Origin: Sphingomonas sp. AOB5
Lineage (GTDB): Bacteria; Pseudomonadota; Alphaproteobacteria; Sphingomonadales; Sphingomonadaceae
Reading direction: 5' to 3'
Length of the DNA stretch: 64,000 bases
NCBI RefSeq assembly: GCF_029433115.1
Contig: NZ_JARNTV010000009.1
Coordinates: 42,901 to 106,900, forward strand
Shown here: piece after piece, positions 43,598 to 51,731 of the stretch
Layout of the letters: each line of letters opens with the position of its first letter
Position numbering within the stretch: the stretch's first letter is position 1
Notes under the pieces: model-generated
Told to the model about the DNA's origin: nothing
Databases searched by the model: none
Seen by the model: the letters and a program-made list of their open reading frames with translations, nothing else
Translations under genes and position numbers: made by a program

Positions 43598-44821
43598 ATG
43601 TCGGACGGAAACGTCATCCCGCTTGATCAGGTCACCCTGCCGTTCGTCGATACGAACAGCATCGAATATATCCGGGATCCGTTCACCGTGATGGCGCAGG
43701 CGCGCGCATCCGATCCGCGTAAGGGCCGCATCATCCGCACGCCCTATGGCATCGAGATCATCGATTACGACCTCAGCCGCCAGCTGCTGATGAACAAGGG
43801 CCTCTCGACCCCGCAGGCCAATATCTACAAGGAGCGCGGCGCGGGTCCGCTGCTGCTCAAGTTCATGGAAGAGGGCAAGCTCACCGCGCAGCAGGGCGAG
43901 CGGCACCTTCTCTATCGCCGCGTGCTCAGCACCCAGCTGACTCCGCAGGCGACGCGCGAACAGACCGGCCTGTATTTCGACGTCGCCAACCGGCTGGTCG
44001 ACAAGTTCATCGACAAGGGCCGCTGCGAGTTCATCGACGATTTCTCGCATCCCTATCCGTTCGAGATCCTGTGCCGCGCACTGTCGATCCCGCCCGAGGA
44101 TATCCCGATCTTCGATTCGGTGACGCGCGCGCTTCCGCTGCTCAACGTGGTGCCGCTCCACCCGCATGTCGAAGAGATCGAGCATGCGCTGCAGGTACTG
44201 TCCGACTACACCTCCAGCCTGATCGACCAGCCCGACGGCACGCATCAGGGCTTCATCGCCGAGATGGTCGGCCATCTGCGTGCAGGCATCATGACCCGCG
44301 ACGAAGTGGTGTGGAGCCTGATCACGCTGTTGCAGGCATCGCACTATACGACGCGTACCCAGCTCGCCTCGATCGTCCGCGTGCTGCTCGAAACCAATAC
44401 CTGGCCCGAACTGGTCGCTGACAAGTCGCTGATCCCGGCCGCGGTTGAAGAGGGCATGCGCTACTATCCGGTCGTGCTTGCCGTGCCGCGCGTGGTCGCG
44501 ACGCCCGATTTCGAGATCGATGGCGTGGCGATGCCGGCCGGCACCTTCATCCGCTTCAACTTCCATGGCGGCAGCCGCGACGATCGCCGCTTCGACGATC
44601 CCGACCGGTTCGACATCCATCGCAACACGTCGAAGCGCATCCCGTTCGGCTATGGCGCGCACAAATGCCTGGGCCACACCATGGCGCGCAAGGACATGGA
44701 AGTGGCGATTGAAGTGATGATCGAGCGGATGAAGAACCCGCGGATCGTCGCGCCGATCGAGAATATCGCGCTGGGCGCCGGCTGGGGGCCGGGCGAGGTC
44801 CATATCGAGTTCGACCGCTAA
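43598..44821 (+). CDS. Cytochrome P450 with unusual I-helix
   Basis: A 407-residue soluble bacterial P450. The heme loop is FGYGAHKCLGH with the thiolate ligand C357, and the ExxR motif is EEGMR. The oxygen-activation motif, normally AGxD/ET, reads ASHYTT (A247-T252): the glycine is serine and the acid is tyrosine, while the threonines remain. This could change proton delivery or indicate atypical chemistry. ATG 43598 follows GAGAGGAAGG. It is first in an operon with a beta-lactamase-type esterase and the malonyl-CoA enzymes. Electrons may come from the reductase at 20233. Confidence 0.9.
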   Translation: MSDGNVIPLDQVTLPFVDTNSIEYIRDPFTVMAQARASDPRKGRIIRTPYGIEIIDYDLSRQLLMNKGLSTPQANIYKERGAGPLLLKFMEEGKLTAQQGERHLLYRRVLSTQLTPQATREQTGLYFDVANRLVDKFIDKGRCEFIDDFSHPYPFEILCRALSIPPEDIPIFDSVTRALPLLNVVPLHPHVEEIEHALQVLSDYTSSLIDQPDGTHQGFIAEMVGHLRAGIMTRDEVVWSLITLLQASHYTTRTQLASIVRVLLETNTWPELVADKSLIPAAVEEGMRYYPVVLAVPRVVATPDFEIDGVAMPAGTFIRFNFHGGSRDDRRFDDPDRFDIHRNTSKRIPFGYGAHKCLGHTMARKDMEVAIEVMIERMKNPRIVAPIENIALGAGWGPGEVHIEFDR

Positions 44822-44855
44822 CCCGACGCACCGCCAGCCTTCCAAGGAATATCCC

Positions 44856-46073
44856 GTGTCCAATGCGACCCAGCAATTCGAACCCGCCATCCGCAACGAG
44901 AATAGCGTGGACTTCAGCTTTCCGATCCAGGGCTATTGCGATCCGCGCTTCGCGCCGGTCGTCGACGCTTTCCGCGAGAATTTCGTCCAGATCGACGAAG
45001 AGATTGCGGAAGTCGGCGCCTGCGCCTGCGTGATCGAGAATGGCAAGACAGTCGTCGATATCTGGGGTGGCTATCGCGACGAGCATCGCACCGATCCGTG
45101 GCGGCCCGACACGATCGTCGCGGTACGTTCGAACAGCAAGGGGCTGTGCGGTGTCGTCGCGAACATCATGGCGGATCGCGGCCAGCTCGATCTGGACGCG
45201 CCGGTCGCGACCTATTGGCCGGAGTTCGCTGCCAACGGGAAGCAGGACCTGCCGGTCCGCTTCCTGCTCGATCATCGCGCCGGTTTGCCGGTGCTGACCG
45301 AGAAGCTCTGGCCGGGTGCGGTGTTCGACTGGGAAGCGATGACCACCGCGCTGGCGGCTCAGGCGCCGCTGTGGACGCCGGGCGAACAGGCCGGGTACCA
45401 CACCATCACCCAGGGCTTTCTGGTCGGCGAAGTGGTGCGCCGTATCACCGGCAAGATGATCGGCGAAGTCGCCCGCGAACTCGTTTCCGGCCCGCTCGAA
45501 GCCGATTTCTTCATCGGGCTGAAACCGGACGAGGAAGCGCGCTGCGCCGACTTCATCGATATCGTCGAGGGCACGGTCTATGATCCCAAGACCTCGCGCA
45601 GCCCCTATGCCGACCGCCTGCGCGCGCAGTTCCCGGCAGGGCCGCAGGCGAACAGCGCCACCTGGCGCCAGTCGCAGGTGCCGAGCTCGAGCGGGCACGC
45701 CAATGCCCGCGGCATGGCGCGGATGTTCAGCGCGGTGCTGGGCTATGGCGATCATCCCCTACTTTCCGAAGCGGGTCGCAAGCGGATGACGACGATCCAG
45801 CACAACCTTCACGAATCGGTCGGCAACCGCTCGATCCGTCAGGGCATGGGCACGATCATCAACTCGCCGCCCTGGGCCTATTTCGGGCCGAACCCGAACA
45901 CCTTCGGCTCGCACGGTTTCGGCGGATCGCTGGCGGTAGCCGATCCCGACAATGGCCTCGCCATCTCCTATGCGATGAACCAGCCGCATCGGTCGATCTC
46001 GACCGGTATCCGTTCGCGCCGCATTGCCGACGCGACCTATCGCTCGCTCGGGATCGACGTTCCGGCGCAATAG
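44856..46073 (+). CDS. Beta-lactamase-fold serine hydrolase (class C / EstB-like esterase)
   Basis: A 405-residue serine hydrolase of the beta-lactamase/transpeptidase-like superfamily. The SxxK motif is S92-N-S-K95 in RSNSKGLCG, the tyrosine motif is Y181 in GYHTITQGFLVGE, and FGSHGFGG lies near the C-terminus. No signal peptide is seen, so it is cytoplasmic, fitting an esterase or lactonase rather than a true beta-lactamase. It starts with GTG 44856 after AAGGA, between the P450 and malonyl-CoA decarboxylase genes; it could release an ester-linked (for example malonyl) group (inference). Confidence 0.85.
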   Translation: MSNATQQFEPAIRNENSVDFSFPIQGYCDPRFAPVVDAFRENFVQIDEEIAEVGACACVIENGKTVVDIWGGYRDEHRTDPWRPDTIVAVRSNSKGLCGVVANIMADRGQLDLDAPVATYWPEFAANGKQDLPVRFLLDHRAGLPVLTEKLWPGAVFDWEAMTTALAAQAPLWTPGEQAGYHTITQGFLVGEVVRRITGKMIGEVARELVSGPLEADFFIGLKPDEEARCADFIDIVEGTVYDPKTSRSPYADRLRAQFPAGPQANSATWRQSQVPSSSGHANARGMARMFSAVLGYGDHPLLSEAGRKRMTTIQHNLHESVGNRSIRQGMGTIINSPPWAYFGPNPNTFGSHGFGGSLAVADPDNGLAISYAMNQPHRSISTGIRSRRIADATYRSLGIDVPAQ

Positions 46074-46084
46074 GGGAGGGCGGC

Positions 46085-47407
46085 ATGAGCGAAGTCCTGT
46101 CCTTTCTGTCCCGCCAGGGCCAGCGCTGGATCGGTCGCTCGCCGGACCTGTTGCGGCTGATCGGCCTGCGGCAATCGCCGACCCGGAAGCCGCCGTTCGA
46201 AGCACTGGCAAGCGCCTTGCTGTCGCGTCGCGGCGAGGCGTCGGGGATCGCGATCGCACGGGAATTGCTGGCGCTGTATGAAGCCTGTGACGATGCCGAG
46301 CGCCTCGCCTTTTTCAATATGCTCGCCGACCGGTTCGATCCCGATCCGGCGGCGCTTGAGCAAGCATGGCAGGCCTATCATCAGGAAGGGCGGGCCAAGC
46401 TCCCGGCCCTGGCCGCCGCGGTGGAATCTCCGCGTCAGGAACTGTTCCGCCGGCTCAACCTGCCGCCCGGCGGCACCGTGGCGCTGGTGCGGATGCGGGC
46501 CGACCTGATCCGCCATCTCAAGGCTGCGAACGGCGCGCTGGACGGCGTCGACAGCGATCTGGCGCATCTGCTGCAATCCTGGTTCAACCGTGGTTTCCTG
46601 CAGATGCAACGGATCGACTGGCGCTCGCCTGCGTTGCTGCTGGAACGGGTGATCCAGTATGAAGCGGTGCATCTGATCCGCGACTGGAGCGACCTGCGCA
46701 ACCGGCTGGACCCCGAGGACCGCCGCTGCTTCGCCTTCTTCCATCCGGTGATGCCGGACGAGCCGCTGATCTTCGTCGAGGTGGCGCTCACCTGCGGCAT
46801 CCCCGGCAATATCCAGCAGGTGCTGGCGTCGGATCGCCCCATGCTGGCGGCTCAGGATGCGGATACCGCCGTCTTCTATTCGATCAGCAACTGCCAGGCC
46901 GGGTTGAAGGGCATCTCGTTCGGCCATTTCCTGATCAAGCAGGTGGCCGAGGATCTGAAGCGGGCGCTCCCGGGCCTCAAGCGCTTCGTGACCTTGTCTC
47001 CGGTCCCGGGCTTCATGTCGTGGCTGAATCGCAGCGGGGACGATCGGCTGGAGTTGATCGCGGCATCTGATTGGCATCTCGCGCCGGTTGCGAGCCAGAC
47101 GCGCGCATGGTTGCTCAATCGCGCCGCCGCCTATCTGGCCGAGCTTCGTGACGCCAGCGGGCGGCCGCTCGATCCCGTAGCACGCTTCCATCTCGGTAAT
47201 GGTGCCAGGCTGGAGGCGATCCACTGGCTGGCCGATGCCTCGCCATCGGGCATGCGGCAAAGCGCCGGGATGATGGTCAATTATCTGTACGACCTGCCGA
47301 GCATCGAGCAGAACCACGAACTCTATGCGGAGCAGCACAAGGTGGTGACGGGCGCGCCGTTCCGGCGGACTGCATCCGAGGTGGGGCTCTCCCTGCCCGC
47401 CAACTGA
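46085..47407 (+). CDS. matA: Malonyl-CoA decarboxylase
   Basis: A 440-residue malonyl-CoA decarboxylase, converting malonyl-CoA to acetyl-CoA and CO2. The N-terminal helical domain is followed by the catalytic domain with FVEVALTCGIPGNIQQVL, VFYSISNCQAGLKGISFGHFLIKQV (catalytic serine region) and the histidine-bearing EQNHELY near the end. It sits 11 bp after the esterase and 20 bp before malonyl-CoA synthetase, the classic matA-matB order of rhizobial malonate use. Its presence implies that the pathway yields malonate or malonyl-CoA. Confidence 0.93.
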   Translation: MSEVLSFLSRQGQRWIGRSPDLLRLIGLRQSPTRKPPFEALASALLSRRGEASGIAIARELLALYEACDDAERLAFFNMLADRFDPDPAALEQAWQAYHQEGRAKLPALAAAVESPRQELFRRLNLPPGGTVALVRMRADLIRHLKAANGALDGVDSDLAHLLQSWFNRGFLQMQRIDWRSPALLLERVIQYEAVHLIRDWSDLRNRLDPEDRRCFAFFHPVMPDEPLIFVEVALTCGIPGNIQQVLASDRPMLAAQDADTAVFYSISNCQAGLKGISFGHFLIKQVAEDLKRALPGLKRFVTLSPVPGFMSWLNRSGDDRLELIAASDWHLAPVASQTRAWLLNRAAAYLAELRDASGRPLDPVARFHLGNGARLEAIHWLADASPSGMRQSAGMMVNYLYDLPSIEQNHELYAEQHKVVTGAPFRRTASEVGLSLPAN

Positions 47408-47427
47408 AAGTCGAAAGTCACAGCGTC

Positions 47428-48939
47428 ATGGCCAATCTCTTCACCACGCTGAGCGGGAATTTTCCCGCCGATCGATCGCGCATCTTCGCGCGCTTTGCCG
47501 ATGGCGGCGCGATGCGCTATGCCGATCTCGAGCGGGAATCCGCGCGTTACGCCCATGCGCTGCGAACGACCGGCGTGAAGGTCGGCGATCGTGTCGCGGT
47601 GCAACTTCCCAAGAGCATCGACATGCTGATGCTGTATCTCGGCTGCCTTCGCGCGGGCGCCATCTTCCTGCCGCTCAATACCGCCTACACCGCGGGCGAA
47701 CTCGACTATTTCCTGCGCGATGCCGAGCCTGCGCTGTTCGTGTGCGATCCCGCCCACCGCGATCGCGCCGAGACTCTGGCGCGCGAGGTCGGGGGCGTCC
47801 GGGTGGAAACCATCGATGGCGCAGGCGGGGGTACGCTGAGCGTTATTGCCGCGGACCATCCCGGTTCGTTCGATACCGAACCGCTCGACGATGGCGACCT
47901 TGCCGCGATCCTCTACACGTCCGGAACCACCGGGCGCTCGAAGGGTGCGATGCTCAGCCATGGCAATCTGGCGTCGAACGCACTGACGCTGCGCGACCAT
48001 TGGCGGTTCACCCCCGACGATGTGCTGCTGCACGCGCTGCCGATCTTCCATACGCACGGCCTGTTCGTCGGCACCAATGTGACGCTGGCGGCAGGTGCAT
48101 CGATGATCTTCCTCAACGGATTCGATCCTGCCGAAGTGATGGCGGCCCTGCCCGGCGCGAGCGCGATGATGGGCGTGCCGACCTTCTATATCCGCTTGCT
48201 CGGCGAGCCGGGGTTCGACCGCGACCTGACCCGGCATATGCGCCTGTTCATTTCGGGATCAGCACCGCTCTCCGCCGATATCCATCGCGAATTTTCGGAG
48301 CGGACCGGCCATGCCATCCTCGAGCGATACGGCATGACCGAGACCAATATGAACACATCGAACCCCTATGACGGGGATCGCATCGCCGGAACGGTCGGCC
48401 TGCCATTGCCGGGGGTCGATATCCGTATCGCCGATCCGGCGTCTGGCGATGTCTTGCCCCAGGGCGAGATCGGCGTGATCGAGATTGCCGGGCCGAATGT
48501 GTTCGGCGGCTATTGGCGGATGCCGGAGAAGACCGCGGAGGCATTCCGCAACGGGTATTTCATCTCCGGCGATCTCGGTTTCGTCGATCCGCGCGGCTAT
48601 GTTTCGATCGTCGGGCGCGACAAGGATCTGATTATCGCGGGCGGCTACAATATCTATCCGGCCGAGGTGGAATCGGCGCTCGACGCCTTGTCGCAGGTTC
48701 ATGAATCCGCGGTGATCGGCGTGCCGCATCCCGATCTGGGCGAAGGCGTGGTCGCGGTCGTTGTGCCGCGCACGCCGGGCTTTGCCGACGCCGATGCACT
48801 GCTCGCCGCACTCGCGGACAGCCTTGCGCGCTTCAAGCAGCCACGCCGGATCGCGTTCGTCGACGCGCTGCCCAAGAACACGATGGGCAAGGTGCAGAAG
48901 ACCGTGCTGCGCGATACCTATCGGGGTACATTCGGGTGA
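47428..48939 (+). CDS. matB: Malonyl-CoA synthetase
   Basis: A 503-residue adenylate-forming ligase of the MatB type: AAILYTSGTTGRSKGAMLSHGNL, YGMTETNMNTSNPYDGDRIAGTVGLP read in two blocks, GDLGFVDPRGYVSIVGRDKDLI and the C-terminal lysine in LPKNTMGKVQK. MatB makes malonyl-CoA from malonate, ATP and CoA. It completes a malonate to acetyl-CoA module with the decarboxylase upstream and ends the P450 operon. Confidence 0.92.
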   Translation: MANLFTTLSGNFPADRSRIFARFADGGAMRYADLERESARYAHALRTTGVKVGDRVAVQLPKSIDMLMLYLGCLRAGAIFLPLNTAYTAGELDYFLRDAEPALFVCDPAHRDRAETLAREVGGVRVETIDGAGGGTLSVIAADHPGSFDTEPLDDGDLAAILYTSGTTGRSKGAMLSHGNLASNALTLRDHWRFTPDDVLLHALPIFHTHGLFVGTNVTLAAGASMIFLNGFDPAEVMAALPGASAMMGVPTFYIRLLGEPGFDRDLTRHMRLFISGSAPLSADIHREFSERTGHAILERYGMTETNMNTSNPYDGDRIAGTVGLPLPGVDIRIADPASGDVLPQGEIGVIEIAGPNVFGGYWRMPEKTAEAFRNGYFISGDLGFVDPRGYVSIVGRDKDLIIAGGYNIYPAEVESALDALSQVHESAVIGVPHPDLGEGVVAVVVPRTPGFADADALLAALADSLARFKQPRRIAFVDALPKNTMGKVQKTVLRDTYRGTFG

Positions 48940-48964
48940 GCGTTCCGGTTGCATTTGGACGCGA

Positions 48965-48982
48965 ATCAACACTATAGTTGAC
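48965..48982. promoter_or_regulatory. TetR-type operator 10 (ATCAAC-N6-GTTGAC)
   Basis: ATCAACACTATAGTTGAC lies 52 bp upstream of the first CmcJ/NvfI-type gene, in the same-strand gap after the matB gene. It gives the oxygenase pair its own regulated start. Confidence 0.8.
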
Positions 48983-49034
48983 AAAATTATTGCCGCCGGC
49001 GGGGAGTCGGTGGCCTGTTGGAGAGATGTCCGTC

Positions 49035-49871
49035 ATGTCCCTGGAACAGAGCCTCGCCGAACCGGCGCTTCGTGGCCCCAAATCGGTCGAAGCCATCGTC
49101 AACTATCTCCGCCCGATGGCCGATCGGCCCTGGTCGGACGTGGTCGATCAGACCAAGCGTAATTACGAGATCGAGCCGACCATGGTCAGAATCGAGAATG
49201 CGTGGCCGATGGTCGAGCGATTGTCGCTGAAGGATCAGGGCTTCATCGTGCGCAAGCATGTGTCGGCGATCACCGACTATCATGACGACGCCGCGCTGAT
49301 GTCGGTCTATGCGCGCGAAATGGAGGCGCTGGTCAAGGAACTGACCGGGGCCGACAAGGCCGTGGTGCTCGAAACGCCGGTGACGCGCTTCTCGGGCCGG
49401 TCGCGGATTCAGCCCGCCTATAACGTCCATATGGATTTCACCTATGAGGGCCTGGCCAACCGCATGGTCGAGCGCGGGATCGATCTGACTTCGCCCGAAT
49501 ATCGCGACTTCAACCGCATCTGCGTCTACCAGACGTGGCGTGCATTGTCGGGGCCGGGGCAGGGATCGGCGCTGGCGTTCGCCGATGGCCATTCGGTGCC
49601 GGCGAAGGACGCGATCGAAGCCGATTTCATCCGCTATCACCTCGATTCCGAGCCGGGCTACAACCAGTTCTTCCTGTGCAATCCGAACCCCGATCACCGC
49701 TGGTATTATTTCCCGCGGCTTGAGCAGGACGAACTGCTGGTCTGGACCGGACTCGATCCGGCGGATCGCGCCATGCTGCCGATGCACACCGCCTTCATCG
49801 ACGCGACCGAACAGGACGCACCGCCGCGCGACAGTATCGAGACGCGGGTCTACACTTTCTTTCGCGACTGA
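49035..49871 (+). CDS. CmcJ/NvfI-family oxygenase (copy 1)
   Basis: A 278-residue protein of the CmcJ/NvfI group, double-stranded beta-helix proteins related to Fe(II)/2-oxoglutarate enzymes. The HxD pair is H132 and D134 in NVHMDFTYEG, a distal histidine is H251 in MHTAFID, and R in ETRVYTFF could bind the co-substrate. Known relatives hydroxylate, desaturate or isomerise natural products. ATG 49035 is preferred over 49026 because GGAGAG is 9 bp away. The next gene is a paralogue, so the two may act in sequence or as a heteromer. Confidence 0.8.
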   Translation: MSLEQSLAEPALRGPKSVEAIVNYLRPMADRPWSDVVDQTKRNYEIEPTMVRIENAWPMVERLSLKDQGFIVRKHVSAITDYHDDAALMSVYAREMEALVKELTGADKAVVLETPVTRFSGRSRIQPAYNVHMDFTYEGLANRMVERGIDLTSPEYRDFNRICVYQTWRALSGPGQGSALAFADGHSVPAKDAIEADFIRYHLDSEPGYNQFFLCNPNPDHRWYYFPRLEQDELLVWTGLDPADRAMLPMHTAFIDATEQDAPPRDSIETRVYTFFRD

Positions 49872-49900
49872 CCCGACACATCGCATCGGAGGATTTCGTC

Positions 49901-50761
49901 ATGCCGGAATCGCACCTGCTCGAACCGGGCCCGCAATTGTCCGCCGAGGACGCGTTTCGCAGGGAGCGCCCGGCGATCGATGGCACCATCAACTATCTGC
50001 ACCCGACGACCGAGCGGCCCTGGTCGGCGATGACCGATCTGAGCAATCGCAATTTCACGGTCGATGCCACGCCGGTGCGGATCGAGAATGGCTGGCCGAT
50101 CGCATCGGGGCTGTCGCTCGACCGCGAAGGCTTTGTGGTGGTGCGGCATGAAACACGCGTCGGCGATTTCCGCGATTCCGATCAACTGACCGGTGCCTAT
50201 GCGCGCGAGATCGAGGCGCTGATCATCGGGCTGACCGGCGCCGACAGGGCGATCGTGGTGGAAAAGCCGCTCACCCGCTTCTCGGGCGAGGCGGGGTCGA
50301 TCCAGCCCGGCCTGAGCGCGCATATGGACTTCACCTATGACACGGTGGGTGAGCGCATGGCGGAGCGCGGGATCGACCTGACCCTGCCCGAATTCCAGCG
50401 CTATCGCCGCATCTGCATCTATCAGACCTGGCGGGCACTTTCGGGGCCGGGGCAGGATACCAATCTGGCATTCGCTGACGGCAGTACGGTGGCGGAGCAG
50501 GACCTGGTCGAGTCGATTTCGGATCGCTACCAGGAAAATTCGAAGCCGGGTTTCAACACCTTCTATCTCTGCACCGCCAATCCCGCGCATCGCTGGTATT
50601 ATTTCCCGCGGCTGCGCAGGGACGATCTGCTGGTGTGGAAGGGGATCGACCTGACCGATCGCAGCGTGCGCCCGGTGCACACCGCGATCCTCGATCCCTT
50701 CGAAACCGACGCGCCACCACGCAACAGCGTCGAGACGCGGGTCTACACCTTCTTCGAATAG
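49901..50761 (+). CDS. CmcJ/NvfI-family oxygenase (copy 2)
   Basis: A 286-residue paralogue of the gene 29 bp upstream, sharing PxRIENxWPI, RICxYQTWRALSGPGQ and the tail VETRVYTFF. Metal ligands are kept: H141 and D143 in SAHMDFTYD and H260 in VHTAILD. Identity to copy 1 looks moderate, meaning an old duplication with room for a changed substrate. Its stop abuts the convergent SDR stop with no gap. Confidence 0.8.
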   Translation: MPESHLLEPGPQLSAEDAFRRERPAIDGTINYLHPTTERPWSAMTDLSNRNFTVDATPVRIENGWPIASGLSLDREGFVVVRHETRVGDFRDSDQLTGAYAREIEALIIGLTGADRAIVVEKPLTRFSGEAGSIQPGLSAHMDFTYDTVGERMAERGIDLTLPEFQRYRRICIYQTWRALSGPGQDTNLAFADGSTVAEQDLVESISDRYQENSKPGFNTFYLCTANPAHRWYYFPRLRRDDLLVWKGIDLTDRSVRPVHTAILDPFETDAPPRNSVETRVYTFFE

Positions 50762-51553
50762 TCAGAGACCCGCGGTGTCGGTCACCGGCGTCGGCACATA
50801 GAGCTGCGGCGCAAGGTTCGACCGGCCGAGCCAGGTCTCGCCGGGCTGCGCGCGCTGATAGATTTCGACAATCGATCCGGCCATGTGCGATGGCGGCGCG
50901 AAGCTGCGGTCGGAACTGCGCTTCTGGTGCACGTCCGGCGGCACCATGCCGGTCTCGATCCCGCTGGGGCAAACCGTCACGATGCGGACGCCGCGCTTAT
51001 CGAGCGCGGGTGCCAGCGATCCGACAAGGCCGATCAGGCCATGCTTGGTCATCGAATAGATCGGATCGGCCAGATAGGGGCGCACCCCGGCAACCGACGA
51101 AGTGACCAGGATGGTGGCGTCGGCGCGCTGCTCCAGCAGGCCTCGGCACGCATGAATGCCGTACAGCACGCCGCCCATATTCACGGCGACCAGCCGCTGG
51201 AACTTGGCCGGATCGACCCAATCGAGTGGATCGTCGAACATCGGCGCACCGACCGGCCGTGCCATCACGCCCGCATTGAGGAACAGGATGTCGAGTGCGT
51301 CGATCGTTGCCGCCAGCGCTTTCCATGCAGCGGGATCGGATACGTCGAGCCGCACAAAGCGATGCGGCGCCCCTAGCCGCTCGGCGACCCGCTGTCCGGC
51401 TGCCTCGGCGATGTCGGCGACGATGACGGTTGCACCCAGCGCCGCGAAGCGTTCCGCAGTGGCTTCGCCGATGCCGCTCGCGCCGCCGGTCACCAGCGCC
51501 ACCTTGCCGGTGAGGTCGCTCGACCGAAGGTCCGTTTCCGACGCTGACGACAT
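50762..51553 (-). CDS. Short-chain dehydrogenase/reductase
   Basis: A 263-residue classical SDR: VTGGASGIGEATAERFAALG, DILFLNAGVM and YSMTK. The active site is complete. The C-terminal segment (LAPQLYVPTP) is longer than usual after the PSGIETGMVPP turn. It is divergent from the F420 operon across operator 11 and convergent with the CmcJ/NvfI pair, so it probably oxidises or reduces a hydroxyl or ketone in the same pathway. Confidence 0.88.
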   Translation of the reverse strand: MSSASETDLRSSDLTGKVALVTGGASGIGEATAERFAALGATVIVADIAEAAGQRVAERLGAPHRFVRLDVSDPAAWKALAATIDALDILFLNAGVMARPVGAPMFDDPLDWVDPAKFQRLVAVNMGGVLYGIHACRGLLEQRADATILVTSSVAGVRPYLADPIYSMTKHGLIGLVGSLAPALDKRGVRIVTVCPSGIETGMVPPDVHQKRSSDRSFAPPSHMAGSIVEIYQRAQPGETWLGRSNLAPQLYVPTPVTDTAGL

Positions 51554-51602
51554 GCCGCTCTCCTATACGCTTTCGGGCGATTTGCCCGGCCCTTTCAAAA
51601 TC

Positions 51603-51620
51603 GTCAACACTAATGTTGAC
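51603..51620. promoter_or_regulatory. TetR-type operator 11 (GTCAAC-N6-GTTGAC)
   Basis: GTCAACACTAATGTTGAC lies between the SDR and the first F420 biosynthesis gene, 111 bp before its chosen start. This is the site that ties cofactor F420 production to the catabolic regulon. Confidence 0.85.
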
Positions 51621-51731
51621 TAAGGATCGGGATCGGCTCATCTGAACTGCGGGAGAGGGCAGCGGCAAGGGCCGTTCGGCCCGGTGTTGCGAACGCGCCG
51701 ATGCATGTCGGGCAAGGAGTATTGGCCAGCC

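Noticed and set aside
44856..46073. True beta-lactamase (antibiotic resistance)
   Set aside because: There is no signal peptide and the gene sits in a catabolic operon. The SxxK and Tyr motifs fit EstB-like esterases equally well.
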